Translations under genes and position numbers: made by a program
Part shown: positions 34,183 through 42,476 of the stretch, piece by piece
Layout: each line of letters begins with the position of its first letter
How positions within the stretch are numbered: position 1 is the stretch's first letter
Source: Falsihalocynthiibacter sp042445055
GTDB lineage: Bacteria; Pseudomonadota; Alphaproteobacteria; Rhodobacterales; Rhodobacteraceae
Assembly (NCBI RefSeq): GCF_042445055.1
Contig: NZ_CP170339.1
Span: forward strand, 1,178,001 to 1,242,000
Reading direction: 5' to 3'
Length of the DNA stretch: 64,000 nt
The notes under the pieces: model-generated
What the model was told of the DNA's origin: nothing
The model's input: only the letters and a program-made list of their open reading frames with translations
The model's database searches: none

Positions 34183-35268
34183 TTAAACAACCAAGTGAGC
34201 GGCGAAGGGAAGTTCTTCGCCGCTTTCCAAGACCACCCTGTCGCCCTTAATCTCCATTCGGACGGGGCCCGCTGCGTTGCTTGCGATTGCGCCCATCGCT
34301 GTACGGATTTCGACAACATCCGACTTTGTGAGATCCACACAGGTGGATATCCCCTGTTCGGAGAGGGCGTTCGGTTCGATGGATGCTTTCCAGCCATGAG
34401 GGCCGTAACTTGCGGCCTCCTCAATTCCCAATACGCCGACGTGTTCGCCATTCCACGGCGCGTATGGTCTACCGCCATTTGACATCCACAACATGGTTTG
34501 CGGTAGGACGGAAACAGGCTTGATGAGCATCGCGATGTCATTGTGGGACGGTCGCACCGCCGTTGCCCAGCCATACGGCCCCTGCGGATCATCTACCAAC
34601 ATCGCAAAATCGTCGTGCCCCTCCGCGAAGGGATACTGCGTGATATCCACGGGCCCATTTACCGTCGAGACCGAAGTCAGATCGGAAGTCTTGGTTGGAT
34701 AAGTGAGAATAGATTTCCCGCCATCGCTCGCGTTCTCTGGGGGCGTGTCCGGCGTTTCCATCCACTTCTTGGCAGAAAATGCCAAGCGCCCGCCTTCGCG
34801 CAAATTAACCATGGCGTGGTGGGCCACTGGCACGGGCATTTTGCCGCCAGTAAAGCGGTGACACTGATATAGGAACGGGTGATCGTCGAGGAGGGTCCAG
34901 ATTTTCTGTACCTGCGCACCTGCAATCGTCTGGGCGAGATTGAACGTCGCTTGTCGCCCGCCTTCGATCTCGATTTCTTGGTCAAAGGACCAAGTTCCGT
35001 TTGCCGTCCAGCCATGCACCGGACCGCCATTTAGGTCGTCACGAACGAATGGCGCACAAAAGAAATCGCCCGACATACGGCGCAGGTGGTTGGGTGTCTC
35101 CGCGGTGAAGCGCGACGGATCATCGGGTGCGTCCGCCCAAGGAACACGCGCCCACGGGTTGATTTTACGGCCATTTCGCTCGACTTCCAGCGCGGCCAAC
35201 TGACCGCCATCAATATCGAAAATGGCCCGTATCCCGCGGGCTTCTAGTGTGTGGAGTGTCGTTCTCAT
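34183..35268 (-). CDS. Probable galactose-mutarotase-like protein (aldose 1-epimerase fold)
   Basis: This 361-residue soluble protein starts with a beta-rich segment (FDIDGGQLAALEVERNGRKINPWARVPW) and contains GDFFCAPFV followed by GGPVHGWTANGTW, which resembles the active-site region of aldose 1-epimerases. I recognise no closer family. It is coupled by ATGA to the SDR gene upstream; a TTG nine bases earlier is the alternative start. The pair, divergent from iolC, may interconvert anomers and oxidise the sugar or cyclitol. The function is tentative. Confidence 0.6.
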   Translation of the reverse strand: MRTTLHTLEARGIRAIFDIDGGQLAALEVERNGRKINPWARVPWADAPDDPSRFTAETPNHLRRMSGDFFCAPFVRDDLNGGPVHGWTANGTWSFDQEIEIEGGRQATFNLAQTIAGAQVQKIWTLLDDHPFLYQCHRFTGGKMPVPVAHHAMVNLREGGRLAFSAKKWMETPDTPPENASDGGKSILTYPTKTSDLTSVSTVNGPVDITQYPFAEGHDDFAMLVDDPQGPYGWATAVRPSHNDIAMLIKPVSVLPQTMLWMSNGGRPYAPWNGEHVGVLGIEEAASYGPHGWKASIEPNALSEQGISTCVDLTKSDVVEIRTAMGAIASNAAGPVRMEIKGDRVVLESGEELPFAAHLVV

Positions 35269-36035
35269 AGTCTGCAAACCTTGGTTAATCCGCCATCAAC
35301 GAGAATGTCCTCGCCGGTGATAAATGCCGCGCCATCGGAGGCGAGGAATGCGACGGTTTTAGCGACTTCTTCAGTTTTTCCAAGCCGTTCCAGCGCGTGC
35401 ATGTGTTGGAAGCTCTTTCGCATCTTGCCTGTTTCGTCCGCATCGAGGATAGCCCGAGTCATCGTCGCATCAATCGCTCCGGGGGATACGGAATTCACGC
35501 GGATGTTCCACTGACCCCACTCCACCGCCAGCTGCCGAGTAAGCGCAATGATCGCCCCCTTAGAGGCCGCATATGCGCTCCACCCAAGGAGCGAGTGGCT
35601 CTGGTGGACAGAGGAAAGGTTGATAACAGAACCGCTGCCATTTTCACGGAAACCCTCAAACGTCGCGCGGCACATCCGCATTGTGCCCGTAACATTTACA
35701 TCCAGAAGCCTTGTGATTTCGTGGTCCTGTAGCTCCGTGATCGGCGTTGCAGGGAGGGCGATGGCGGCGTTATTGACTAGTATGTCGAGTTTTCCGAATG
35801 TGCTCTGGGCGGCTGAGACAGCGGCCTCAACGGACGATTGGTCGGTAATGTCGCATGGGATATATTGTGCCTGCTGGCCTTTGGCGTTGATCTTGGCGGC
35901 CACTTCGCGGCCTAGTTCGTCTTGAACGTCAACCAAAGTGACCGCTGCGCCCTGTGCCGCGAGTTCGATTGCCATACCTTCGCCGAGGCCACGTGCGCCC
36001 CCCGTAACAAGTGCCGTTTTCCCTTTGACTGACAT
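35265..36035 (-). CDS. SDR family NAD(P)-dependent oxidoreductase
   Basis: This 256-residue classical short-chain dehydrogenase has the cofactor motif TGGARGLGEG, Asp in LVDVQD (suggesting NAD), NNAA, catalytic Ser in NLSSVH, YAASK, and the C-terminal ITGEDILVDGG. It oxidises an alcohol or ring hydroxyl of unknown identity. It is the first gene of a two-gene minus operon with the mutarotase-like gene and divergent from iolC, so it probably shares the regulatory region 36036-36231. Confidence 0.9.
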   Translation of the reverse strand: MSVKGKTALVTGGARGLGEGMAIELAAQGAAVTLVDVQDELGREVAAKINAKGQQAQYIPCDITDQSSVEAAVSAAQSTFGKLDILVNNAAIALPATPITELQDHEITRLLDVNVTGTMRMCRATFEGFRENGSGSVINLSSVHQSHSLLGWSAYAASKGAIIALTRQLAVEWGQWNIRVNSVSPGAIDATMTRAILDADETGKMRKSFQHMHALERLGKTEEVAKTVAFLASDGAAFITGEDILVDGGLTKVCRL

Positions 36036-36161
36036 TCCCGCTCTCCCTTTTGTTCAAAGCATTTCGCCACATTCCACCTCGTCCCACCAGTGGGCTGAAT
36101 GGCTTTGGTATCTTGAGCATATGTAGTAGAAAAATTCTATATTAGTTTTCATATTTTTATT

Positions 36162-36173
36162 AAATTTGGAATT
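36162..36173 (-). promoter_or_regulatory. Second copy of the AATTCCAAATTT motif
   Basis: On the minus strand the sequence reads AATTCCAAATTT, identical to the copies at 31283-31294 and 39189-39200. It sits in the 196-base AT-rich divergent region between the SDR gene and iolC, about 60 bases before iolC. Confidence 0.58.
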
Positions 36174-36231
36174 TTTGTGTTGAAAAATGTTTGTCGTCGG
36201 TTCATGAAGTTCACAGAAAAGGGAGAGCAGG

Positions 36232-38151
36232 ATGGCTGTTAAGCTTGATGTGATTACGATGGGGCGATCCTGTGTGGATCTCTATGGCGCGCAAATCGGT
36301 GGCGAGCTCGAAGAGATGCGCAGCTTTGAGAAATACATCGGCGGCTCTCCTACGAATATTGCGTGTGGTTCGGCGCGACTTGGCCTGCGAACGGGACTGA
36401 TCACTGGTGTTGGTGACGAGTATATGGGGCGCTTTATCCTTCGCGAGCTAGAGCGTCACGGCATTGATATTTCAGGAGTAAAGGTCGATTCTGATCGCCT
36501 CACGGCGCTTGCGATGCTCGGTATTCGTGACGAAGAGCAATTCCCGCTCATATTCTTTCGCGAGAACTGTGCTGACATGGCTCTCTCGGCTGATGATATT
36601 GACGAGGCTTTTATAGCCAGCACCCGTGCGCTTGTAATCACAGGCACGCATCTAAGCCAGCCACAGACTGAGGAAGCGGTCCTCACGGCGCTGAGATATG
36701 CGCGCAAAGCGGGCGCGCGCACGGCTTTGGATATTGATTTCCGTCCGAACCTTTGGGGTTTGGCGACGCACGGGCAGGGCGAAGAACGTTTTGTTGCCTC
36801 GGATGAGGTGACTTCGCGTTTGCAGGCGCATCTGCACTTGTTTGACCTCATCGTTGGCACTGAGGAGGAGTTTCACATCGCGGGCGGTTCCACCGACACA
36901 ATCGCCGCGCTGCGCGCCGTGCGCGCGCGAACGGATGCCATACTGGTTTGCAAGCGCGGCGCAATGGGCGCTGCCGCATTTGAGGGCCACATTCCCGAAA
37001 GTCTTGATGATGGGCAGAGCGGCCGCAAATTCGCTATCGAGGTGTTCAACGTTCTCGGGGCCGGGGATGGATTTATGGCGGGTTTGCTCAAGGGGTGGCT
37101 TGATGACCTGCCTTGGGCAAAATCAATTGAGTACGCGAATGCCTGTGGCGCAATTGCGGTTAGTCGACATGGCTGTACACCTGCGTACCCGAGCCTTCAG
37201 GAGCTTGAGTATTTTCTAAAGACGGGTATCAAGAATCCTGCGCTGCGCATGGATCAAGAACTTGAGCAGCTCCACTGGTCAACGACCCGACCGAAATTGC
37301 GAGCGGACCTCTGTATCTTCGCGTTTGATCATCGTGCGCAGTTTGAAGCGATGGACAACGCCACGCCCGAGAAAATCGGTGCGTTCAAATCTCTATGCCT
37401 TGATGCGGCGCTAAAAGTTGCCGATGGACGCGACGGGTTTGGCATACTTTGCGACAACCGGCTTGGGCGGCAGTCATTGCATCGTGCGATGGGGACTGGC
37501 TTGTGGGTCGGGCGCCCCGTTGAATGGCCATCCTCTCGACCACTTGCGTTTGAGCCAGAGCTTGGGCCGGACCTTGGCGGCCTTGTGTCCTGGCCATCGC
37601 CGCAGGCGTGCAAGGCCCTTTGTTTTTATCATCCTGACGATCCTGACTGGCTTAAGAATGAACAGGAAACCACGATCATTAGACTGTTCCATGCCTGTCG
37701 CCGAAATAGCATCCAGTTTGTGCTAGAAGTGATCGCCTCAGGCTTTGGTCAGGTTGACGAAGATACCACCGCGCGCACGCTTCGGCGCTTCTACGAGTTG
37801 GGAGTTTACCCTGATTTTTGGAAGCTGGAGCCAATGCAAACCGAAGCAGCATGGGATGCGACTTGTCAGGTGATTAACGAGTTCGACCCGCATTGTAATG
37901 GCGTCCTCATCTTGGGGCTAGGTGGGAGTGCCGATTCACTTAAGGCGAGCTTCCAACTTGCGGCAAAGCAACCCCTTGTGCGTGGATTTGCCGTTGGCCG
38001 CACGATTTTTGCGGATGTAGCCCAGAGATGGCTAAACGGTGAAGTTGGTGATGAAGCGGCGTGCAAAGAATTAACACGCGGCTTTGCGGAACTGAGCAGC
38101 AACTGGCAAAAACTGCGCGCTAGTTGTTCGGTAGGTTCTCGCGGAAAATAA
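36232..38151 (+). CDS. iolC: Bifunctional 5-dehydro-2-deoxygluconokinase / phosphogluconate aldolase
   Basis: This 639-residue fusion has an N-terminal PfkB kinase (residues about 1-325; IGGSPTNIACGSARLGL, the GAGDGF anion-hole motif with catalytic Asp279) and a C-terminal DUF2090 domain (about 330-635) that in fused IolC proteins acts as the aldolase (IolJ role). It phosphorylates 5-dehydro-2-deoxygluconate and cleaves the product to malonate semialdehyde and dihydroxyacetone phosphate, the last steps of inositol breakdown before IolA. iolD, iolE and iolB are not next to it. AAAAGGGAGAG precedes the ATG. The 3' end overlaps the convergent LacI gene by 32 bases. Confidence 0.92.
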   Translation: MAVKLDVITMGRSCVDLYGAQIGGELEEMRSFEKYIGGSPTNIACGSARLGLRTGLITGVGDEYMGRFILRELERHGIDISGVKVDSDRLTALAMLGIRDEEQFPLIFFRENCADMALSADDIDEAFIASTRALVITGTHLSQPQTEEAVLTALRYARKAGARTALDIDFRPNLWGLATHGQGEERFVASDEVTSRLQAHLHLFDLIVGTEEEFHIAGGSTDTIAALRAVRARTDAILVCKRGAMGAAAFEGHIPESLDDGQSGRKFAIEVFNVLGAGDGFMAGLLKGWLDDLPWAKSIEYANACGAIAVSRHGCTPAYPSLQELEYFLKTGIKNPALRMDQELEQLHWSTTRPKLRADLCIFAFDHRAQFEAMDNATPEKIGAFKSLCLDAALKVADGRDGFGILCDNRLGRQSLHRAMGTGLWVGRPVEWPSSRPLAFEPELGPDLGGLVSWPSPQACKALCFYHPDDPDWLKNEQETTIIRLFHACRRNSIQFVLEVIASGFGQVDEDTTARTLRRFYELGVYPDFWKLEPMQTEAAWDATCQVINEFDPHCNGVLILGLGGSADSLKASFQLAAKQPLVRGFAVGRTIFADVAQRWLNGEVGDEAACKELTRGFAELSSNWQKLRASCSVGSRGK

Positions 38152-39127
38152 TCTGTAGGCGTGGTGGGACCGTCTCGTAGGGTTCCTGCCGCGCGGCGTG
38201 GGTTAGGGTGATCAAGGCTTCGCGTATTTCGGCGCGTGCGTTCTGGTCGATCACGGCATCCAAAACACCTTTTAAGAGCAGTGACTTATTGCCTTGTGTT
38301 GCGTCATGAGCAATAAAGCGCAGGCGCCCCGCCTGACCGAATTTGGCAAGTGCCGAAGCAATGCCGGAAGTGCCGCCGCCCGCGTTATATACGCCATGTA
38401 AATCGGGGTGCTTGGCAAGCACACGTTCCATTTCGGCTTCGGCCATATCGCGGTTGTCCTGAACCTCGCAGTGCTCGACGACGGTGATATTGGGGAAGTC
38501 TTCTCTCAGGATTTGCCGAAACCCCATTTCGCGCTCCTGATGGCCACGGTAGGCAAGTGAGCCCGCAAAGAAGGCGATTTTATTGGGGGTGGGCGGCATC
38601 AAGCGTCCCAGCAGGTACCCCGCCAGCCGTCCCGCTTGGGTGTCGTCAATCCCGATATAGCCGAGATGTCCGACGGTGCGAACATCCGATCCAAGTGTGC
38701 ATACGGCGATGCCCTGATCAATCATGCGGCGGACCGCTTCTCGAACAATGGGGTGATCCATCGCCAGCATCGCGATTCCGTCGACGCGTCCTTCAAGCTC
38801 TTGGAGTTTTTGGGCGAGCGCCTCGGCGTTAAATGCTTTTACCCGCTCGACGGTCGCAGTGACCCCAATCATCGAAGGAACCTGAAGCATCAATTGCTGT
38901 GCCAGTTCGTGCACAAACGCGTTGGTACCTTCAGGTAATACAAACGCCAGGCGCACCGATGTGGGAGTGTCGTTCTCGGGAATTATGTAGCCCAGTTGTG
39001 CCGCCGCACGCATGACGCGCTGCTTGGTTCGCTCGCTCACTCCGGCGCGATTGTTGATAACGCGGTCCACCGTGGCGAGCGAAACGTTGGACTTGTCAGC
39101 GACGTCAGAGAGTGTGGGATTCGGCAT
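38120..39127 (-). CDS. LacI family transcriptional regulator
   Basis: This 335-residue regulator has an N-terminal LacI HTH with hinge (TLSDVADKSNVSLATVDRVINNRAGVSERTKQRVMRAA) and a C-terminal type-1 periplasmic-binding-protein-like sensor (residues about 60-330, with GIDDTQAGRLAGYLLGRL). VDRVIN replaces the more common VSRVLN, a change seen in the group related to inositol and sorbitol regulators. It is divergent from the moc-like operon and convergent with iolC, so control of the island is likely. Confidence 0.9.
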   Translation of the reverse strand: MPNPTLSDVADKSNVSLATVDRVINNRAGVSERTKQRVMRAAAQLGYIIPENDTPTSVRLAFVLPEGTNAFVHELAQQLMLQVPSMIGVTATVERVKAFNAEALAQKLQELEGRVDGIAMLAMDHPIVREAVRRMIDQGIAVCTLGSDVRTVGHLGYIGIDDTQAGRLAGYLLGRLMPPTPNKIAFFAGSLAYRGHQEREMGFRQILREDFPNITVVEHCEVQDNRDMAEAEMERVLAKHPDLHGVYNAGGGTSGIASALAKFGQAGRLRFIAHDATQGNKSLLLKGVLDAVIDQNARAEIREALITLTHAARQEPYETVPPRLQIIFRENLPNN

Positions 39128-39188
39128 CCGGATTTCCGCGTTCTGAAATGAGGTGATTTGAGGTATGATGCATCAATTTCGATCCGTC

Positions 39189-39224
39189 AATTCCAAATTT
39201 TTGACATGATGACGCAAATTTTTG
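39189..39224. promoter_or_regulatory. Third AATTCCAAATTT copy and tandem CAAATTTTTG repeats
   Basis: AATTCCAAATTT lies at 39189-39200. CAAATTTTTG occurs twice (39194-39203 and 39215-39224), 21 bases apart, which is two helical turns. The second copy is embedded in GCAAA-N2-TTTGC. The site lies in the divergent region between the LacI gene and the moc-like operon. Confidence 0.6.
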
Positions 39225-39326
39225 CATTAAACCTCTCATAAACCCTCAAACCGTGATTGACACTTGAGGGGTGCGATTCAATCCTCTTTCAACAAGTTAG
39301 AGGAGGCACTTGCCAGGGGAGAGGGT

Positions 39327-39401
39327 ATGCTTTGCGCGTGTAAAACGATGCATATGATCTCTTGGGCGTGCATGCAGGAAAAGCACGAATGTCGATCATA
39401 G
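39327..39401 (+). CDS. Possible 24-residue upstream ORF overlapping the desaturase start
   Basis: A short ORF with GGGAGAGGG upstream begins at the ATG at 39327, encodes MLCACKTMHMISWACMQEKH plus four residues, and ends past the start codon of the desaturase gene in another frame. It has five Cys and five Met residues in 24. It could be a leader peptide that affects initiation of the desaturase, or chance. Confidence 0.25.
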   Translation: MLCACKTMHMISWACMQEKHECRS

Positions 39402-40483
39402 ATAAACGACTCGTCGGTCGGGACTACAGCTTAACAGGGCCAGAAAACCAACGCGCTGTTGAGGCCGGGTTGGCCTCGGCTGAGTGGTACCACTCCGAAA
39501 TACCGCGCAAAGTGATGAAGGATCTGATGCGCCGAAGTGATGGTCCCGCAACGCGGGATACGATTATTTGGCTTGGCTTGCTCTTGGTGACAGGAGCAGG
39601 CGGCGTGTTGTTTTGGGGCACATGGTGGGCAGTTCCGTTTTTCGTGGTTTACGGTGTGCTCTATGGGTCGGCGTGCGATAGTCGCTGGCACGAATGCGGG
39701 CACGGAACGGCCTTTCGGACCTCGTGGAAAAACGATGTGGTCTATCATATCGCGTCCTTTATGGTGATGCGGAACCCGATTTGTTGGCGTTGGAGTCACG
39801 CGCGACACCATACGGATACGATTATTGTTGGGCGCGACCCAGAGATCGCGCTCATGCGCCCGACGGTCATTGCGAAAACCGCACTGTTGTTCATTGGGAT
39901 GCCGAGTGTCCTGCAATATCCTGGGTTGTTGTTGAAGCATGCGACAGGACATTTGACGCCGGACGAAGCGGATTATGTGCCGGAAAGCGAAGTGCCCAAG
40001 GCATTTCTCTGGGCGCGCATTCATCTTGCGATATACGCCGCAACGCTTGTGGTAGCGCTGGCGACGTGGTCGATCATCCCATTTATGCTGATTGGTGGAC
40101 CTGCGATCTATGGAGCGTGGCATCGCGTGCTAACGGGGATACTGCAACACGCGGGACTTGCCGAGGATGTGCTTGATCATCGCCTGAACAGTCGCACAGT
40201 CTATATGAACCCGATTAGCCAGTGGATTTACTGGAACATGAATTATCACGTGGAGCACCATATGTTCCCGATGGTTCCGTATCATGCGCTGCCGCGCTTG
40301 CATGAGCTTATCAAAGATGACCTGCCGCCGCCTAATCGTTCAATGATTGAGGCCTACGCCGAGGTATTCGCCTCGCTCAAGCGGCAACGCACAACGATTG
40401 ATTATTATGTTCGCAAAGAGTTGCCGCCAACCGCGCGACCATACCGCGAAGAACTGCACGACATTGATGTCGCGCGTACCTAA
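39389..40483 (+). CDS. MocD-like membrane di-iron oxygenase (fatty acid desaturase family)
   Basis: This 364-residue membrane protein has the three histidine boxes of di-iron desaturases and hydroxylases: HECGH (101-105), HARHH (137-141) and HVEHH (287-291), with hydrophobic helices around 58-92 and 205-245. Directly followed by a MocE-like Rieske ferredoxin, it corresponds to MocD/MocE of rhizobial rhizopine catabolism, where they are thought to demethylate 3-O-methyl-scyllo-inosamine. Here the substrate may be an O-methylated cyclitol or sugar; that is inference. AGGAAAAG precedes the ATG at 39389. It is first in a long operon. Confidence 0.85.
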   Translation: MSIIDKRLVGRDYSLTGPENQRAVEAGLASAEWYHSEIPRKVMKDLMRRSDGPATRDTIIWLGLLLVTGAGGVLFWGTWWAVPFFVVYGVLYGSACDSRWHECGHGTAFRTSWKNDVVYHIASFMVMRNPICWRWSHARHHTDTIIVGRDPEIALMRPTVIAKTALLFIGMPSVLQYPGLLLKHATGHLTPDEADYVPESEVPKAFLWARIHLAIYAATLVVALATWSIIPFMLIGGPAIYGAWHRVLTGILQHAGLAEDVLDHRLNSRTVYMNPISQWIYWNMNYHVEHHMFPMVPYHALPRLHELIKDDLPPPNRSMIEAYAEVFASLKRQRTTIDYYVRKELPPTARPYREELHDIDVART

Positions 40484-40494
40484 TGGAGACCGGA

Positions 40495-40806
40495 ATGACC
40501 GATTGGATTGATGTGTGTGACGTAGAAGATGTGGAGCTAGAGGATGTGATCCGCTTTGATCACGATGGCCGCACCTTCGCCGTATACCGCTCACTCGAGG
40601 GGGACGTCTTTGCGACGGACGGGCTGTGCACGCATGAACAAGTACATCTGGCGGATGGGCTTGTTATTGATAACACGATTGATTGCCCCAAGCACAATGG
40701 CCGTTTCAATTATCAAACGGGTGCGCCGCTACGGGCGCCGGTGTGTGAGGCGCTCAAGACCTATCCTGCACGCGTCGAAAATGGCCGCATAGAGATTGCG
40801 GTGTCC
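40495..40806 (+). CDS. mocE: MocE-like Rieske 2Fe-2S ferredoxin
   Basis: This 104-residue soluble Rieske-type ferredoxin binds its cluster through Cys45, His47, Cys64 and His67 (CTHEQVH and CPKHNGRF). It should donate electrons to the MocD-like oxygenase encoded just before it. The ATG at 40495 has GGAGACC at proper spacing; an ATG at 40483 overlapping the previous stop (TAATGG) is an alternative. No ferredoxin reductase (MocF role) is encoded nearby, so that protein must come from elsewhere. The sense stop codon ends at 40809 and overlaps the next start. Confidence 0.9.
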
Positions 40807-40808
40807 TG

Positions 40809-41609
40809 ATGAGCCGTATCACCCGCCCAACCGTTGCCGATCTGCGCTCGCTCAAAGGCAAGACACAACTGACGATGCTGCGCCTTGCGTCACTCGATGA
40901 AGCACGCGCCGCCGAGGCCGCAGGAATCCAGATCGCCTCTGTGACACCTGATTTGGTTTCAAACCCCGAATACCGCACAGCAGCGCCGCACGTGTTTACC
41001 ATGACCGGCAAGGCCCACCCCGAGGCAGGAACGCCCGATGATTACTTGCGGTTTTGCGGCGAAATGCTCGGGATTGGCGCGGATGCGTTGTATTGCTCGG
41101 GGAGCCTCAAGACAGTTGAGTACCTTGCAAGAGAGCATATCCCGATCGTTGGCCATGTGGGGCTAGTTCCTTCGCGCGCAACTTGGACGGGAGGTTTTAA
41201 GGCTGTGGGTAAGACTGCCGAGGCCGCAATCGCGCTTTATCATGAGTGTCGTGCCTATCAGGAGGCTGGGGCCTTTGCCGTTGAGATTGAGGTCGTTCCA
41301 GTGGAAGTGGCAACGGAGATATGCAAACGCCTTGATCTCTTGCTCTGGTCGATGGGGTCGGGCGCTGGATGTGACGCCCAGTATCTGTTCTCGGAGGATA
41401 TCCTTGGCGAAAACAGGGGCCACATGCCGCGTCATGCAAAGGTCTATCGTCAATTTGCGGCTGAATATGATCGACTGCAACAAGAGCGTATCGACGCGTT
41501 TACCGAGTATCGCGACGACGTGGCATCGGGTGCATTTCCAGAGAGTAAGCAACTCGTACATATGGCACCCGCCGAGCACGAAGCCTTCCTAGAGGGGATC
41601 GGTGCGTGA
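40809..41609 (+). CDS. PanB-like TIM-barrel protein (divergent ketopantoate hydroxymethyltransferase homolog)
   Basis: This 266-residue protein clearly belongs to the PanB superfamily: IPIVGHVGLVPSRATWTGGFKAVGK (111-135), the EIEVVPVEVATEI segment carrying the catalytic-type Glu161, GSGAGCDAQ (183-191) and the C-terminal GHMPRHAKVYRQF. PanB transfers hydroxymethyl from methylene-tetrahydrofolate to 2-oxoisovalerate. Here the N-terminal half is altered: the second metal Asp (Asp84 in E. coli) and the substrate Lys (Lys112) have no counterpart, ALYCSG standing where PanB has MVKIEGG. So it is unlikely to make pantothenate. Its place behind an oxidative demethylase suggests a C1-unit or formaldehyde reaction. 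The start overlaps the mocE-like stop. Confidence 0.8.
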   Translation: MSRITRPTVADLRSLKGKTQLTMLRLASLDEARAAEAAGIQIASVTPDLVSNPEYRTAAPHVFTMTGKAHPEAGTPDDYLRFCGEMLGIGADALYCSGSLKTVEYLAREHIPIVGHVGLVPSRATWTGGFKAVGKTAEAAIALYHECRAYQEAGAFAVEIEVVPVEVATEICKRLDLLLWSMGSGAGCDAQYLFSEDILGENRGHMPRHAKVYRQFAAEYDRLQQERIDAFTEYRDDVASGAFPESKQLVHMAPAEHEAFLEGIGA

Positions 41610-42379
41610 AGGTTTGCCTCGCGGATAAGGTGATTATCGTCACAGGGGCGGCGAGCGGCATCGGCGCGGCCATCGCGCGGCTTGCGGCGGAATCCGGCGT
41701 TGGCGGATTGGTCCTTACCGATCGAGACGCGGCAGGTCTTGGCGCGGTCGCGGCGGGCATCAAAGCGCCAGTGGTTCAGGTGGTTGCTAATCTGCTTGAC
41801 CCTAGCGCCCCGAAACAAATCATTGAAGCGGCGATAGATGGTTTTGGCCGCATCGACGGGCTTGTGAATGCCGCAGGAATAACATCGCGCGCATCGGTTC
41901 TCGATGGCGATATCGAGTTATGGGATGCGCTTTTTGCGGTGAACACACGCGCGGCGTTCTTCCTGATGCAGTGCGCCATCAGGGACATGACCGCGCGTCG
42001 CGCCAGCGGGGCAATCGTGAACATCCTTTCGATCAATGCGCACTGCGGCACAGAGGAGCTAGCGATTTACTCCGCAAGTAAGGGCGCGCTCTTGACGCTC
42101 ACCAAGAACGCCGCGAATGCGCACCTTGCTGATCGCATACGGGTCAATGGCATTAACCTTGGCTGGGCTGATACGCCCGTAGAGCATCAGATGCAGGCCG
42201 ACATTCTTGGGCAAGGAGATGCATGGCGCGAAGAGGCCAGCGCTCGCTTGCCGCTCGGACGTCTCATCACACCAGAGGAGGCAGCGCGAACAGCGGTTTT
42301 CCTGCTGGCGGATGCGTCGGTGCCGATGACTGGCGTGGCGGTTGACTTGGAGCAACGTGTGATCGGGGTGCCGAAATGA
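41606..42379 (+). CDS. SDR family NAD(P)-dependent oxidoreductase
   Basis: This 257-residue classical short-chain dehydrogenase has TGAASGIGAA for cofactor binding, Asp in LTDRDAA (NAD preference), NAAG, Ser in ILSINAH, YSASK and the C-terminal MTGVAVDLEQ. GTG at 41606 overlaps the stop of the PanB-like gene (GTGA), so the two are translationally coupled. It probably oxidises a ring or side-chain hydroxyl in the same pathway. An 82-base gap follows. Confidence 0.9.
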   Translation: MKVCLADKVIIVTGAASGIGAAIARLAAESGVGGLVLTDRDAAGLGAVAAGIKAPVVQVVANLLDPSAPKQIIEAAIDGFGRIDGLVNAAGITSRASVLDGDIELWDALFAVNTRAAFFLMQCAIRDMTARRASGAIVNILSINAHCGTEELAIYSASKGALLTLTKNAANAHLADRIRVNGINLGWADTPVEHQMQADILGQGDAWREEASARLPLGRLITPEEAARTAVFLLADASVPMTGVAVDLEQRVIGVPK

Positions 42380-42476
42380 GGTGGGCAGGACAGTCGATAC
42401 AGCTCGCGAACTTGCGAATGGCAAGAGTTGACAGCGTTCGTATCGCTGCGCGACGCTGGAATTGGGGGAGAGGATA

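Noticed and set aside
39255..39290. TTGACA-containing sigma-70 promoter for the oxygenase operon
   Set aside because: A TTGACA is present, but the hexamer at 17-nt spacing (AATCCT) is a poor -10, so it could not be supported.
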